NCBI GenBank assembly: GCA_018713515.1
Contig: DVOO01000003.1
Location: forward strand, 1-64,000
Direction of reading: 5' to 3'
Length of the DNA: 64,000 bases
Source: Candidatus Scatomonas pullistercoris
Lineage (GTDB): Bacteria; Bacillota; Clostridia; Lachnospirales; Lachnospiraceae
The position numbers were made by a program, and so were the translations under genes. The notes under the pieces were generated by a model. It did not search any database, was not told where the DNA came from, and was given only the letters and a program-made list of their open reading frames with translations. Positions 41,028 through 50,551 of this stretch are shown piece by piece; position 1 is the stretch's first letter; every line of letters begins with the position of its first letter.

Positions 41028-41056
41028 ATTGTACCATAAAACCCCCCGGGGTACAA
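41028..41056 (-). promoter_or_regulatory. Promoter of the cobalamin operon
   Basis: On the minus strand TTGTAC (41051-41056) and TACAAT (41028-41033) are separated by 17 nt. The predicted start is about 60 nt before the cobT ATG. This leader is too short for a cobalamin riboswitch, and no B12-box-like sequence is apparent in it. Confidence 0.75.
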
Positions 41057-41106
41057 CCTCCTTAATTTCCATGGGATGCTGATAAACGACTTTTGCGGCA
41101 GGTACA

Positions 41107-41162
41107 TAAAAGGGAGCCGCCGCCCCGCAGATCTTACATTCTCTGCAGGGCAGCGGCTCCTC
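41107..41162 (-). terminator. Terminator of thrC
   Basis: Two long GC-rich arms beginning GGAGCCGC and ending GCGGCTCC pair over about 19 positions with small mismatches, followed on the minus strand by CCCTTTTATG. It begins 16 nt after the thrC stop and insulates the cobalamin operon from thrC. Confidence 0.8.
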
Positions 41163-41177
41163 TTTCCGCTGTCTGTT

Positions 41178-42671
41178 TCAGTTCAGGCCCAGGATCTTCC
41201 GGACCGCCGCTTCCATGCCGTCCACGTCGGCCACCGCATCATGGCGCACCGGAGCGCTGCGGATCTCTTCAATGGCTCCGGGAACTTCCACGCCGGATAC
41301 TTCCTTCAGAGCGTCAATCTGCTCCAGATCCGTCATGCCGTCGAATCTTTTTCCGTCAATGGCATGCAGGACGCTTCTGGCGAACTTGTAGGGGCTGGCG
41401 GTGGAGGCAAGAACTGTCTTTGTCCCGTCCCCGGTTTCTCTCCTGTATTTCTCCAGCACACAGGCCGCCACCGCCGTGTGGGTATCGATTACATAATGGT
41501 CTTCTTTATAAAGCTTTGCGATGGTCTCCGACACTTCTTCTTCCGAGGCATAGTTCCCGTAGAAGTCTGTCAGCTTCTGCTTCATATCCTCCGTGATCTC
41601 GTAGACACCCTTACCGGACAGCGACTCCATCAGTCCTCTGGTCTTCGCCGCGTCCTCCCCGGCGATCCGGTAGATCAGTCTCTCCAGATTGCTGGACACA
41701 AGAATATCCATGGAGGGAGAAGAGGTCAGGATAAACTCCCGGTTTTTATCGTAGACACCGGTGCGGAAGAAATCGTACAGCACTTTGTTGTCATTGGAGG
41801 CGCAGATCAGCTTTCCGATGGGAAGTCCCATCTGTTTCGCGTAATAGGCCGCCAGAATATTCCCAAAGTTGCCTGTGGGCACCGTCACGTTGATGGTCTC
41901 TCCCCGGGAAATTTCTCCCTGCTTTACAAGCTGCGCGTAAGCGTATACGTAGTAGGCGACCTGGGGCACCAGCCTTCCGATATTGATGGAGTTGGCGGAA
42001 CTAAACTGATATCCGGCCCGGTCCAGATCCCGCTCCAGCCCCGCGTCGCCGAACATCTTCTTCACCCCGGTCTGGGCATCATCAAAATTTCCCCGGATGG
42101 CCACCACATATGTATTTTCGCCTTTCTGGGTCACCATCTGCCGCTCCTGCACCGGGCTGACCCCGTCCTTGGGGTAGAAGACGATGATCTTTGTCCCGGG
42201 AACGTCCGCGAATCCGGCCATGGCCGCTTTTCCCGTGTCGCCGGAGGTGGCCGTCAGAATTACGATCTCGTTCTTCACCTGGTTTTTCTTCGCCGCTGTG
42301 GTCATCAGGTGGGGCAGAATGGACAGCGCCATATCCTTGAAGGCAATGGTGGCTCCGTGGAACAGCTCCAGAAAATAGGCGCCGCCCGCCTTTCTTAAAG
42401 GAGCAATCGCCGGCGTATCAAATTTTTCATCGTAAGCCCTGGCAATGCAGCCTCTCAGCTCCTCTTCCGTATAATCCGTCAGGAAACGGCTCATAACTTC
42501 ATACGCCAGATCCTGATAGCTCATTCCGGCCAGCTTCTCCATGGGCACATCCAGCACCGGCAGCTTCTCCGGCACGAACAGCCCGCCGTCACAGGCCAGG
42601 CCCTCCAGAACAGCTCTGGAAGCCGGAACCCCCGACTCCCCGCCCCGGGTACTCTTATATAAAATCTCCAT
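41178..42671 (-). CDS. thrC: Threonine synthase
   Basis: A 497-aa PLP enzyme converting O-phospho-L-homoserine to threonine. The N-terminus has YKSTRGGESGVPASRA-like residues, the PLP lysine lies in FHGATIAFKDMALS, and TATSGDTGKAAM and VPTGNFGNILAAYYAKQMG bind the cofactor phosphate. The length fits the long (fungal/enteric-like) clade. It is monocistronic, with a promoter at 42706-42735 and a terminator at 41107-41162. Its threonine could feed CobD's substrate, but no direct link is shown. Confidence 0.95.
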   Translation of the reverse strand: MEILYKSTRGGESGVPASRAVLEGLACDGGLFVPEKLPVLDVPMEKLAGMSYQDLAYEVMSRFLTDYTEEELRGCIARAYDEKFDTPAIAPLRKAGGAYFLELFHGATIAFKDMALSILPHLMTTAAKKNQVKNEIVILTATSGDTGKAAMAGFADVPGTKIIVFYPKDGVSPVQERQMVTQKGENTYVVAIRGNFDDAQTGVKKMFGDAGLERDLDRAGYQFSSANSINIGRLVPQVAYYVYAYAQLVKQGEISRGETINVTVPTGNFGNILAAYYAKQMGLPIGKLICASNDNKVLYDFFRTGVYDKNREFILTSSPSMDILVSSNLERLIYRIAGEDAAKTRGLMESLSGKGVYEITEDMKQKLTDFYGNYASEEEVSETIAKLYKEDHYVIDTHTAVAACVLEKYRRETGDGTKTVLASTASPYKFARSVLHAIDGKRFDGMTDLEQIDALKEVSGVEVPGAIEEIRSAPVRHDAVADVDGMEAAVRKILGLN

Positions 42672-42705
42672 CTGTTCTCATCCTTCCATATACATTTTCG
42701 GGAAC

Positions 42706-42735
42706 ATTATAGCACAGGGCAAAAGCCGGGGGCAA
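42706..42735 (-). promoter_or_regulatory. Promoter of thrC
   Basis: On the minus strand TTGCCC (42730-42735) and TATAAT (42706-42711) are 18 nt apart, about 35 nt upstream of the thrC ATG. Confidence 0.65.
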
Positions 42736-42785
42736 GTACGAAACAGGGGTTTGCAGAGAATTCTTTCCAGCCGGACATTTTCCTC

Positions 42786-45050
42786 TCAGCTTCTGAATCC
42801 TGCATGTCTCTTCCGGATCACCGCCAGCAGAAGGATGCCCACCAGCGCCGCCGGCAGCAGCACAGCCGCGCTTCCGTAACCCATATCTCCCGTCGCGGCC
42901 GGCTTGACAGTGGTCTGGGAGTTCCTGGAGGGACTCTTCGTAACAGTCGTCTCCGTCCCTGTGGGCTGCTGGGTAACGGCCGGTGTCCCCGTGGGTTCCT
43001 GGGTGGGCTCTGTGGGTTCCGGCGTCGGTTCCTCCGTGGGCTCCGGAACCGGATCGCAGCTGCCGTCCGCCAGGAAGGTCAGCGCCGGGAATTCTCTCAG
43101 CGCATCCTCCTGAAGTCCCAGACCGGAATAATTGCTGACGTAAACCTCCTGCTGGGAATCCGCCAGCCGGATTCCGTGGGCTCCTTCCGTCAGCTCTATC
43201 TTCAGAAGGCCCTCCGCGTCTGTCACGCCGTTGACGCGCTCTCCGCCGTCCACCCGATAGGAGAGGGCCTGCCCGGCCAGCGGACTGCCGGATTCATCCT
43301 GAATCCGGAGAGTAACTGTATAAGTACCTCCCTGGTAGGCATTTCCCCGCATCAGGATGCGTCCCTGGGTACCCGCGTATCTCTCCATGGTCCCGTCAGC
43401 CAGGCACTGCTGCAGGTAGGACTCAATCGCCTCCAGCTCCCCGCCGGCCTCTCCGTACTTCGGAAGGCTGCCCAGCATGGTATAGCTGTTGCCGCCGTTC
43501 ATAATATAGTTGTTGCTGACCATCAGGATCTGGGTACTTGTATCATTCCGGTCCAGGGGCTCGCTCTGGCCGTCCAGCGTAATGGAAGTTACGCGGTTCC
43601 CCTGCTCCGCGTCCGGATTAAACACCACCCGGAAGCCGGAAATCTGCAGGAAGCCTCCGGATATGCTCTGCTGCAGCATCATGCCCGTCTCCGGATCCTG
43701 GCCGTCCAGGGAAGAGCCGGACACCTCCATGGCCTGGTACAGGATCTGCGGCGTCACCACTTTCATATATAAAGTGTTGGAGAAGGGGAAGGTGGCAATC
43801 AGATCCCCTTTCGTCACCGTCCCGTTGTATACCGCTTCCCGGATTCCTCCGCCGTTCTCCACGGCAACCACCGGCATGTCTCCCCCGGCGCTGCTCTGAA
43901 AGCTTTCTGCCGCGCTCTTCAGGGCATCTGCCGCGAAGTTTCCATAGTTTGTTTCCTCAAGCCTTACAGGGGCGATATTTCCGATCCAGCCGGCCCAGAG
44001 TGTGGTGCCGATCTGGCCCAGCTCCTCCTCCAGAAGCTCCGCCTGGGAAGCCTCGATCTCCGCCAGCTTCGCGGTCACCTCCGGATCTGCCTGCACGCCT
44101 GCCTCCGCAAGATCCGCGGCCGTCAGAAGTTCCTCCGCAGCCGTGACATCTTCTCCGCTTACATCCAGGGTCAGTTTTCCCACGGCGGCCATATTGCATC
44201 CGGTCTGCACAATGGTAATCCCGTTGACCTCCTCGTTCTCCACTGTATGGCTGTGGCCGTCTATGATCACATCCACCTTGTCCTGATAATCTCCGGTCAG
44301 GGCGCCGGCCAGTTCTTCACTGGTACAGGGAGCATCGGCATCCCCCAGATGGCAGACAGCAATGATCACATCAGCCCCCGCCGCTTCCAGCTCATCAATC
44401 TCCTTCTTTGCCGTCTCCACCTCATCCTGGAATTCCAGTCCCCGGATTCCCTCCGGATTGGTGGCGGTGGCTGTCTGCACCGTAGTCAGGCCAAAGAAGC
44501 CGATCCGGATCCCGTTTCTCTCAATAACCGTATGGCAGCCGTTATTTCCCTCCGGTACACCTGCCAGCAGGGGACTGCCGTCCCGGTAAACATTGGCCGC
44601 CAGTACCGGAAACTCCGCCAGCGACGCATTGTACAGGAACTGCTCGGTTCCAAAATCAAATTCATGGTTTCCCGCCGTCATAAGATCGTATCCCGCCAGA
44701 TTCATCAGCTCAATCACATCAGAGCCCTGGGTCAGTGAGGCCAGCGGCAGGCCCTGGGTGGCGTCTCCCGCGTCCACCAGGATGGATTCCGGATCCGCAT
44801 TCTTAAGGCCGGCTACCTGATCGATCCCCACAACCGAATCACTGCCCGACAGATAGCCGTGGCTGTCGTTCGTATGATAGATCACTATCTGGCCCTCTGC
44901 CCCTTCTGTGTCTCCGGCGCCGGCTTCTGTCTCTGTCTGTTCCTCCGCTTCCGCGGCAGCCGTGTCTGCCGGTTCCTCAGCAAATACGGATCCGGCGCTT
45001 CCGAAAGTCAGAACTGCCGCCAGCAGTACAGCAATGTTTCTTCTTTTCAT
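42786..45050 (-). CDS. Surface 5'-nucleotidase / metallophosphatase with sortase-like tail
   Basis: The protein has 754 aa from the ATG at 45050, after which a clear signal peptide runs to VFAEEPA; a frame 14 codons longer has no better site. The calcineurin-like domain shows metal ligands in YHTNDSHGYL, LVDAGDATQG, TAGNHEFDFG, VCHLGDAD and IDGHSHT. The 5'-nucleotidase C-terminal domain follows (NYGNFAADAL, ENGGGIREAVYNG). After a Ser/Pro/Thr-rich repeat stalk (residues about 670-715), PAATGD, a hydrophobic span and RKRHAGFRS form a sortase-type cell-wall anchor. It would cleave extracellular nucleotides for nucleoside and phosphate uptake. Confidence 0.9.
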   Translation of the reverse strand: MKRRNIAVLLAAVLTFGSAGSVFAEEPADTAAAEAEEQTETEAGAGDTEGAEGQIVIYHTNDSHGYLSGSDSVVGIDQVAGLKNADPESILVDAGDATQGLPLASLTQGSDVIELMNLAGYDLMTAGNHEFDFGTEQFLYNASLAEFPVLAANVYRDGSPLLAGVPEGNNGCHTVIERNGIRIGFFGLTTVQTATATNPEGIRGLEFQDEVETAKKEIDELEAAGADVIIAVCHLGDADAPCTSEELAGALTGDYQDKVDVIIDGHSHTVENEEVNGITIVQTGCNMAAVGKLTLDVSGEDVTAAEELLTAADLAEAGVQADPEVTAKLAEIEASQAELLEEELGQIGTTLWAGWIGNIAPVRLEETNYGNFAADALKSAAESFQSSAGGDMPVVAVENGGGIREAVYNGTVTKGDLIATFPFSNTLYMKVVTPQILYQAMEVSGSSLDGQDPETGMMLQQSISGGFLQISGFRVVFNPDAEQGNRVTSITLDGQSEPLDRNDTSTQILMVSNNYIMNGGNSYTMLGSLPKYGEAGGELEAIESYLQQCLADGTMERYAGTQGRILMRGNAYQGGTYTVTLRIQDESGSPLAGQALSYRVDGGERVNGVTDAEGLLKIELTEGAHGIRLADSQQEVYVSNYSGLGLQEDALREFPALTFLADGSCDPVPEPTEEPTPEPTEPTQEPTGTPAVTQQPTGTETTVTKSPSRNSQTTVKPAATGDMGYGSAAVLLPAALVGILLLAVIRKRHAGFRS

Positions 45051-45162
45051 ATACCTGTTCTTCCTCCCTTTTCCTGAAGTCATTTTCTGCATTTTCTATT
45101 ACTTTACCATCAGACCCGTGAACATTCAAGAACCACTGATCCCGGGGATCTGCCATTTAGAA

Positions 45163-45222
45163 CAAAAAAATCCCCGAAAGGCATATCCGGCTGTACAAAA
45201 CCTGGATAGTTTCCTTTCGGGG
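45163..45222 (-). terminator. Terminator of the arabinose operon
   Basis: CCCCGAAAGG (45213-45222 on the minus strand) pairs with CCTTTCGGGG (45172-45181) and ATTTTTTT follows. It lies 26 nt after the araD stop. Confidence 0.85.
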
Positions 45223-45247
45223 CTGCCGGGTAAACCCGTATTTTTTG

Positions 45248-45940
45248 TCAGCGGCTGCCCTGCCCGTAGTAGGCATTGGCGCCATGCTTTCTGTAATAAT
45301 GCTTGTCCTGCAGGCACTGGGGAGCCGGCGCTACCCGGGGATTAATCATCTCGCAGCGCGCTGCCATCCTGGCCACCTCTTCCAGCACGACGGAATTATG
45401 TACCGCCTCCGCGGCATCCTTTCCCCACGCAAAGGGACCGTGATTTTTACAGAGACAGCAGGGAACCGCCGTTACATCTGCCTTCTGAAAATGCTCCACA
45501 ATCAGCTTCCCGGTGTTCACCTCGTAATCCTGAAGCTCTTCTTCTGTAAGATTCCGAAGGCAGGGTACCTCCCCGTAAATATAATCTGCATGGGTCGTTC
45601 CGTAGCAGGGGATGGACCGCCCGGCCTGGGCCCAGCTGGTGGCCCAGGAAGAATGGGTATGGACAATCCCTCCAATTTCCGGAAATGCCTTATACAGCTC
45701 ACAGTGGGTGGCTGTATCGGAAGAGGGATTCAGCTCCCCCTCAATCCTGTTCATCTGCAGATCCATGACCACCATATCTTCCGGCCGCAGCTTCTCGTAG
45801 TCCACGCCGCTGGGCTTGATCACAAAATATCCGCTTTCCCGGTCAATGGCGCTGGCATTGCCCCAGGTAAAGGTAACCAGGCCGTACCGGGGCAGATCCA
45901 TATTGGCCTCATAAACTTTTTTCTTTAATTCTTCCAGCAT
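45248..45940 (-). CDS. araD: L-ribulose-5-phosphate 4-epimerase
   Basis: A 230-aa class II aldolase-fold zinc enzyme that makes D-xylulose 5-phosphate. Zinc ligands are the two His in [13 protein letters not shown] and a later His in [24 protein letters not shown] and [11 protein letters not shown] bind the phosphate. It follows the kinase gene by 20 nt as the last gene of the araR-A-B-D run. Confidence 0.95.
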   Translation of the reverse strand: MLEELKKKVYEANMDLPRYGLVTFTWGNASAIDRESGYFVIKPSGVDYEKLRPEDMVVMDLQMNRIEGELNPSSDTATHCELYKAFPEIGGIVHTHSSWATSWAQAGRSIPCYGTTHADYIYGEVPCLRNLTEEELQDYEVNTGKLIVEHFQKADVTAVPCCLCKNHGPFAWGKDAAEAVHNSVVLEEVARMAARCEMINPRVAPAPQCLQDKHYYRKHGANAYYGQGSR

Positions 45941-45960
45941 CTGCTTATTCCATCCTCTCT

Positions 45961-47559
45961 TTATTTCAGATTGTCCACCGCGGCTCTCTCCGCCGCCAGG
46001 CAGGCCTTATAGCTCTCAATGAACGCATCTATGGCCGCCTCGTCCTTCGGATCCGGCGCCACAGTCTCTCCCTTCTGACCGGCAAAGACCCGGTTCTCCA
46101 GATAATCCGCCAGGCTTTCCCCTTCCGCCCGGTCCTTCCGGTAGGCGGCCAGCAGGGCAATTCCCCAGGCTCCGCCTTCCCCGGCCGTTTCCATAACTGT
46201 CACGGGCGTATGGAGCGCCGCTGCCATCAGATTCTGTCCCACGCCCTTCGTTTTAAAGAAGCCGCCGTGACCGGTCAGCCGGTCCACTTCCACTTTCTCA
46301 TCCTTCAGCAGAATATCCACGCCGATCTTCAGTGTCGCCAGGGCAGAGTATATGTGAACCCGCATGAAGTTTGCCAGATGAAAGGCACTGTCCGGCTTCC
46401 GCAGAAACAGGGGGCGGCCCTCCTCCATTTTGGTAATGGGCTCGCCGGAAAAGTAGTTAAAGGCCATGAGACCGCCGCAGTCTCCGTCCCCTTCCATAGC
46501 TTTTCTGAACATTTTCACAAACAGATCTCCCGTATCCACAGTCATCCCCAGGGTTTCGGCAACCTCTTTAAATAATCCCATCCAGGCATTCAGATCGGAT
46601 GTACAGTTGTTGCAGTGGGCCATGGCCACCTGGCTCCTGTCCGGTCCCACTACCAGCTCCACCTCCGGCCGGGTGCTCCGAAGCTCACGGTCCAGAACCA
46701 GCATGGCAAAAATACTGGTTCCCGCCGATACATTTCCGGTTCGCTGCGCCACGCTGTTGGTGGCCACCATGCCTGTGCCCACATCGCCTTCCGGCGGGCA
46801 CAGGGGGATTCCCGCCTGCAGCTTTCCGGAGACATCCAGCAGGGCGGCGCCCCCGACCGTCAGCGAACCCGCATCCTCGCCGGCCGTCAGCACCTCCGGC
46901 AGAATATCCAGGAGCTTCCAGGGATACCGGCCCCCGGTCAGCCCGTCAAACTTCTCCACCATGTCCGCGTAATAGGTACCCGTAGCGGAATCAATGGGAA
47001 ACATGCCGGAGGCATCTCCCACGCCCAGCACCTTCCGGCCTGTCAGCTTCCAGTGAACATAGCCGGCCAGAGTTGTCATAAAATCCATATCCTTTACGTG
47101 CTCCGCCCCTTCCAGAATACATTGGTACAGGTGGGCAATACTCCATCTCTGGGGGATCGTAAACTGAAACAGCTCCGTCAGCTTTTCGGAAGCTTCCTCC
47201 GTAATGGTATTTCTCCAGGTACGGAAGGGCGCCAGAAGTTTTCCTTCTTTATTAAATACCATATAGCCGTGCATCATGGCGCTGATGCCGATGGCGCCGA
47301 CACTTGTCAGCTCCTGGCCGAACTTTTCCCGCACATCCGCCGCCAGGCTGCTGTAGCAGTCCTGCAGACCGCTCCAGATATCCTCCAGCGTGTAGGTCCA
47401 GATTCCATTCTCCAGCCTGTTCTCCCAGTCGTGGGCGCCGGAGGCGATGGGCGCGTAATCCTCCCCTGTCAGCACAGCCTTGATCCTGGTAGAGCCAAAC
47501 TCTATGCCCAGATACGTTCTTCCCTCTGCTATTTCCTGTCTTCTTTTCGCGGTATCCAT
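45961..47559 (-). CDS. araB: FGGY carbohydrate kinase, likely ribulokinase
   Basis: A 532-aa sugar kinase of the actin-like fold. The N-terminal phosphate loop is [15 protein letters not shown]. The C-terminal domain has [22 protein letters not shown] and [15 protein letters not shown]. It does not look like the enterobacterial AraB; clostridia often use xylulokinase-like FGGY members for L-ribulose. Placement between araA and araD makes L-ribulose the likely substrate. The symbol is assigned by context. Confidence 0.88.
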   Translation of the reverse strand: MDTAKRRQEIAEGRTYLGIEFGSTRIKAVLTGEDYAPIASGAHDWENRLENGIWTYTLEDIWSGLQDCYSSLAADVREKFGQELTSVGAIGISAMMHGYMVFNKEGKLLAPFRTWRNTITEEASEKLTELFQFTIPQRWSIAHLYQCILEGAEHVKDMDFMTTLAGYVHWKLTGRKVLGVGDASGMFPIDSATGTYYADMVEKFDGLTGGRYPWKLLDILPEVLTAGEDAGSLTVGGAALLDVSGKLQAGIPLCPPEGDVGTGMVATNSVAQRTGNVSAGTSIFAMLVLDRELRSTRPEVELVVGPDRSQVAMAHCNNCTSDLNAWMGLFKEVAETLGMTVDTGDLFVKMFRKAMEGDGDCGGLMAFNYFSGEPITKMEEGRPLFLRKPDSAFHLANFMRVHIYSALATLKIGVDILLKDEKVEVDRLTGHGGFFKTKGVGQNLMAAALHTPVTVMETAGEGGAWGIALLAAYRKDRAEGESLADYLENRVFAGQKGETVAPDPKDEAAIDAFIESYKACLAAERAAVDNLK

Positions 47560-47578
47560 TCCTTTTCTTTTTCCCCCT

Positions 47579-49075
47579 TTACCGGTAATAAACAGAATTC
47601 CACTTCAGCTCATTTCTGAGGCCGCGGATGGTGGTATTCTGATCAATCACAACGCTTTCAATGCCCATGGCATCGGCCCAGTCAGTCATCTGCTCTGCCG
47701 TCAGATCATAGGAAAAAGCTGTATGATGGGCACCGCCGGCATAGATCCATGCTTCCGCTCCCGTCTGCAGGTCCGGCTGGGGCGTCCAGAAAGCCGTGGC
47801 CACCGGCAGCTTCGGCATGGGCTTTTCCGTCTTTTTGCAGTCCACCTCATTGATGATCAGACGGAAACGGTTCCCGAGATCTATCAGCGAAGTGGCAATC
47901 CCCCGTCCCTCCTTGGCGGTAAATACCAGGCGGGCCGGATCTTCTCTGTCGCCCATGCTGAGCGGCTGCACCTTAATGCCGATGGGACCGCCGGCAATAG
48001 ACGGACAGATTTCCAGCATATGCGCTTCCAGGATCCCTTCTTTTCCGGGAACAAGATTGTACGTATAATCTTCCAGCATGGAAGTGCCCTTTGCCCCGGG
48101 CATACCGGCGGTCATAATCTTCATCAGCCGCACCATGGCAGCCGTCTTCCAGTCTCCTTCTGCCCCGAAGCCGTATCCCTTCTCCATCAGCCTCTGGATG
48201 GCCAGGCCGGGAAGCTGCTTCAGCGCCCCCAGGTCACCGAAGTGCGTAACGATGGCCTGATAGTTCTTCTCCTCCAGAAATCTCTCGAATCCGATCTCTA
48301 TGGCCGCCTGTACGGCTACGTGTTCCCGGAATTCGGCGGGATCTCTTCCTTCCAGCAGAATTTCATATTTATCGTAATACTCTTCCACCAGCGCTTCTAT
48401 ATCTCCCCTGGAAACCTGCGCCACCGCCTCGGCAATCTCATTCACCGGATAAGCGTCTACTTCCCATCCAAATTGAATCTGGGCTTCCACCTTGTCGCCC
48501 TCTGTAACGGCGACATTTCTCATATTATCCGCGATCCGCATGACGCGGATGTGGCTGCTCTCCACGATACCCACTGCTGTCCGCATCCAGGAGGCGATCC
48601 TTTTCTGTACAGCTTCATCTTTCCAGAAGCCGGCGATAACCTTCCGCTCAATTCCCATGCGGCTCACAATATGGCCGTATTCTCTGCCTCCGTGGGCAGA
48701 CTGATTTTCATTCATAAAATCCATGTCTATGGTATCATAGGGGATTTCCTGATTAAACTGCGTATGCAGATGCAGCAGGGGCTTTCTGTATTCCTGAAGT
48801 CCCAGAATCCAGGATTTGGCCGGGGAAAAGGTATGCATCCAGGTAATTACGCCGGCGCAGTCCTCATCGGCGTCTGCCTCGTGAAAGGTTTTCCGGATCA
48901 TCTCATTGGTCAGAAGGGTCGGCTTTAAAACCACCTCATAGGGAAGCCTTCCGCTCTGATTTAAATGTTCCACAATGACGGCGGAATGTTCCGCCACATG
49001 CCGCAGGCATTCGTCCCCGTAGAGATCCTGGGATCCGGTACAAAACCAGAACTTATAGTTTCTGCCAGTTTTCAT
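47579..49075 (-). CDS. araA: L-arabinose isomerase
   Basis: A 498-aa enzyme converting L-arabinose to L-ribulose. It begins [19 protein letters not shown] and has [12 protein letters not shown], the Mn2+ ligand Glu in [22 protein letters not shown], and [14 protein letters not shown] near the end. GGGAGG lies about 9 nt before the ATG. It follows araR directly in the same direction, so it is under AraR's own promoter and possibly another in the 51-nt gap. Confidence 0.96.
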   Translation of the reverse strand: MKTGRNYKFWFCTGSQDLYGDECLRHVAEHSAVIVEHLNQSGRLPYEVVLKPTLLTNEMIRKTFHEADADEDCAGVITWMHTFSPAKSWILGLQEYRKPLLHLHTQFNQEIPYDTIDMDFMNENQSAHGGREYGHIVSRMGIERKVIAGFWKDEAVQKRIASWMRTAVGIVESSHIRVMRIADNMRNVAVTEGDKVEAQIQFGWEVDAYPVNEIAEAVAQVSRGDIEALVEEYYDKYEILLEGRDPAEFREHVAVQAAIEIGFERFLEEKNYQAIVTHFGDLGALKQLPGLAIQRLMEKGYGFGAEGDWKTAAMVRLMKIMTAGMPGAKGTSMLEDYTYNLVPGKEGILEAHMLEICPSIAGGPIGIKVQPLSMGDREDPARLVFTAKEGRGIATSLIDLGNRFRLIINEVDCKKTEKPMPKLPVATAFWTPQPDLQTGAEAWIYAGGAHHTAFSYDLTAEQMTDWADAMGIESVVIDQNTTIRGLRNELKWNSVYYR

Positions 49076-49126
49076 TTTTTACATCCTCCCATACATAATT
49101 GTTTATATCTGCATTCTTCCGGTCCG

Positions 49127-50221
49127 CTAAAGGCGGCTCCGGCAGGAATTACCAGGGATCAGTTCCGGCTCGATCAGCCGTTTCACGCGGCTTTCACCCT
49201 CCGGCACATGCCGGATCTGCTCCAGCAGCAGCTCCGCAGCCATCTCTCCCAGCTTCTCCTGGGGATGGGCAATGGTGGTCAGTTTTATCTCCCCCCGGGC
49301 GTAAAGAGAATTGTCGTAGCCGGTGAGGGATATATCTTCCGGTATCCGGATTCCCAGCTCCCGCAGTTTATGGTATACGCCCATGGCGATCTGGTCGTTG
49401 TAGCAGACCACCGCGTCCAGGGGTACCCGCCTGGAAATGAATTTTTCAACAGCCATGGCCGGCTTGGTTTTCCGGTCCTCCGTATGGAACCAGATAACCA
49501 GATCCGGGTCGTAGGGCAGACCGGCCTCCTGCAGGGCCCGCACGTATCCCTTATGACGCTCTCTTCCCTGAAAATCATCTACTTTAAACACTCCGGCTAT
49601 ACGGCGGTGCCCCAGCTCCAGCAGATGTCTGGTCACAAGATAACCGCCCCGGCAGTCGTCCATGAGAATATGAGGCTTATCCTCCATCTGCTCGTAAATA
49701 CCCTGAATAAAAATATAGGGAATCTCATACTCGTCCAGCATCCGGTACAGATGCTCATGCCTGCACACAAGCTGGCTCTTGCTGGGCTCAATGATCAGCC
49801 CGTCCACATCCTTTTTCAGAATATCCTCCAGCGCCCGGGCTTCCAGCTTCCGGCTGTTGCCCGTGCTTTTCAGAATGATGCTGTAGCCGTTGGCCGACAG
49901 AACGTGATCCATCCCCTGGATCAGTCTGGGGAAAATATAATCCGTAATATAGGTAATTACCACCGCGATATTATGGGACCGCTTCATATGGCGGAGCCGT
50001 TCGGAGCAGAAGGTCCCCCTTCCCTGCTCCGAATAGATATAGCCGTCTGCAGCCAGCAGATTCAAAGCCTTTCTTACCGTATGGCGGCTGAGCCCGTACT
50101 CTGCCGCCAGCTGATTCTCACTGTGCAGCTTTTCTCCCGGCGAAAGCCTTCCCGCCTGAATCGCCTCCTTCAGCTCCATCATCAGATTATAATATTTCGC
50201 GTTTCCCTCTGTTCCCGCCAT
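49127..50221 (-). CDS. araR: Arabinose operon repressor AraR
   Basis: A 364-aa chimeric regulator. Residues 1-75 are a GntR winged helix (YNLMMELKEAIQAGRL, AAEYGLSRHTVRKAL). Residues about 85-364 are a LacI-type sugar-binding domain (VVITYITDYIFPRLIQG, IEPSKSQLV, DDCRGGYLVTRHLLELG, SLTGYDNSLYARG). This GntR-LacI fusion is diagnostic of AraR. L-arabinose should release it from DNA. A candidate operator overlaps its promoter at 50249-50274. Confidence 0.93.
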   Translation of the reverse strand: MAGTEGNAKYYNLMMELKEAIQAGRLSPGEKLHSENQLAAEYGLSRHTVRKALNLLAADGYIYSEQGRGTFCSERLRHMKRSHNIAVVITYITDYIFPRLIQGMDHVLSANGYSIILKSTGNSRKLEARALEDILKKDVDGLIIEPSKSQLVCRHEHLYRMLDEYEIPYIFIQGIYEQMEDKPHILMDDCRGGYLVTRHLLELGHRRIAGVFKVDDFQGRERHKGYVRALQEAGLPYDPDLVIWFHTEDRKTKPAMAVEKFISRRVPLDAVVCYNDQIAMGVYHKLRELGIRIPEDISLTGYDNSLYARGEIKLTTIAHPQEKLGEMAAELLLEQIRHVPEGESRVKRLIEPELIPGNSCRSRL

Positions 50222-50248
50222 ATCTTTTCTCCTTTCTTTAAATCTTAC

Positions 50249-50274
50249 AACTTGTATGCTCGTATGGACAAGTT
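50249..50274 (-). promoter_or_regulatory. Candidate AraR operator and promoter
   Basis: Inverted arms AACTTGT (50249-50255) and ACAAGTT (50268-50274) are centred 28-53 nt before the araR ATG. On the minus strand TTGTCC lies in the upstream arm with TAAGAT about 18 nt further, so the palindrome overlaps a plausible -35 box. The arms share TTGT/ACAA with Bacillus AraR boxes, but the spacing is wider. Operator identity is inferred. Confidence 0.55.
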
Positions 50275-50358
50275 GTTTTTTTAAATTTCAGCATTCTCTG
50301 CTGCATTCTTCCCATATTCCTGTTTTGCAAATTATTATTTTATATTTGCTCAGTTTTA

Positions 50359-50387
50359 TTGACATTCCCTTCCGGGACCTCTATAAT
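50359..50387 (+). promoter_or_regulatory. Perfect consensus sigma-70 promoter
   Basis: TTGACA (50359-50364) and TATAAT (50382-50387) are separated by exactly 17 nt on the plus strand, against the direction of both flanking genes. No protein gene follows it. Confidence 0.85.
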
Positions 50388-50393
50388 AAAACT

Positions 50394-50551
50394 GTCCAGA
50401 AATGGACACTCTGACATGGCGGCTTCCCCAGCCGCAATGCAATCACACATTTTTGTGTACGGAAAACGGACTCTTCGGAGTCCGTTTTCTGCGCGAAGAA
50501 GCCATTGCCTTCCGGAATTATCTTCCATCAGCAATGGCTTCTTTTTTATTC
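50394..50551 (+). ncRNA. Candidate small RNA, about 158 nt
   Basis: The transcript starts about 7 nt after a perfect consensus promoter. It ends at an intrinsic terminator: GAAGCCATTG (about 50499) pairs with CAATGGCTTC (about 50534), followed by TTTTTTATT. Inside are a GCGGCT/AGCCGC hairpin near 50420-50436 and a very stable 10-bp hairpin with a TTCG loop (AAACGGACTC/GAGTCCGTTT, about 50463-50486). A 50-codon frame at 50402 lacks a ribosome site. The 3' end overlaps the end of the ATPase gene on the other strand by a few bases, so an antisense effect is also possible. I do not match it to a known RNA family. Confidence 0.6.

Noticed and set aside
45051-45247. CRISPR or tRNA in intergenic gaps of the window
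   Set aside because: No spaced direct repeats and no cloverleaf or CCA-type ends were seen here or in other gaps; this gap holds only the arabinose-operon terminator.
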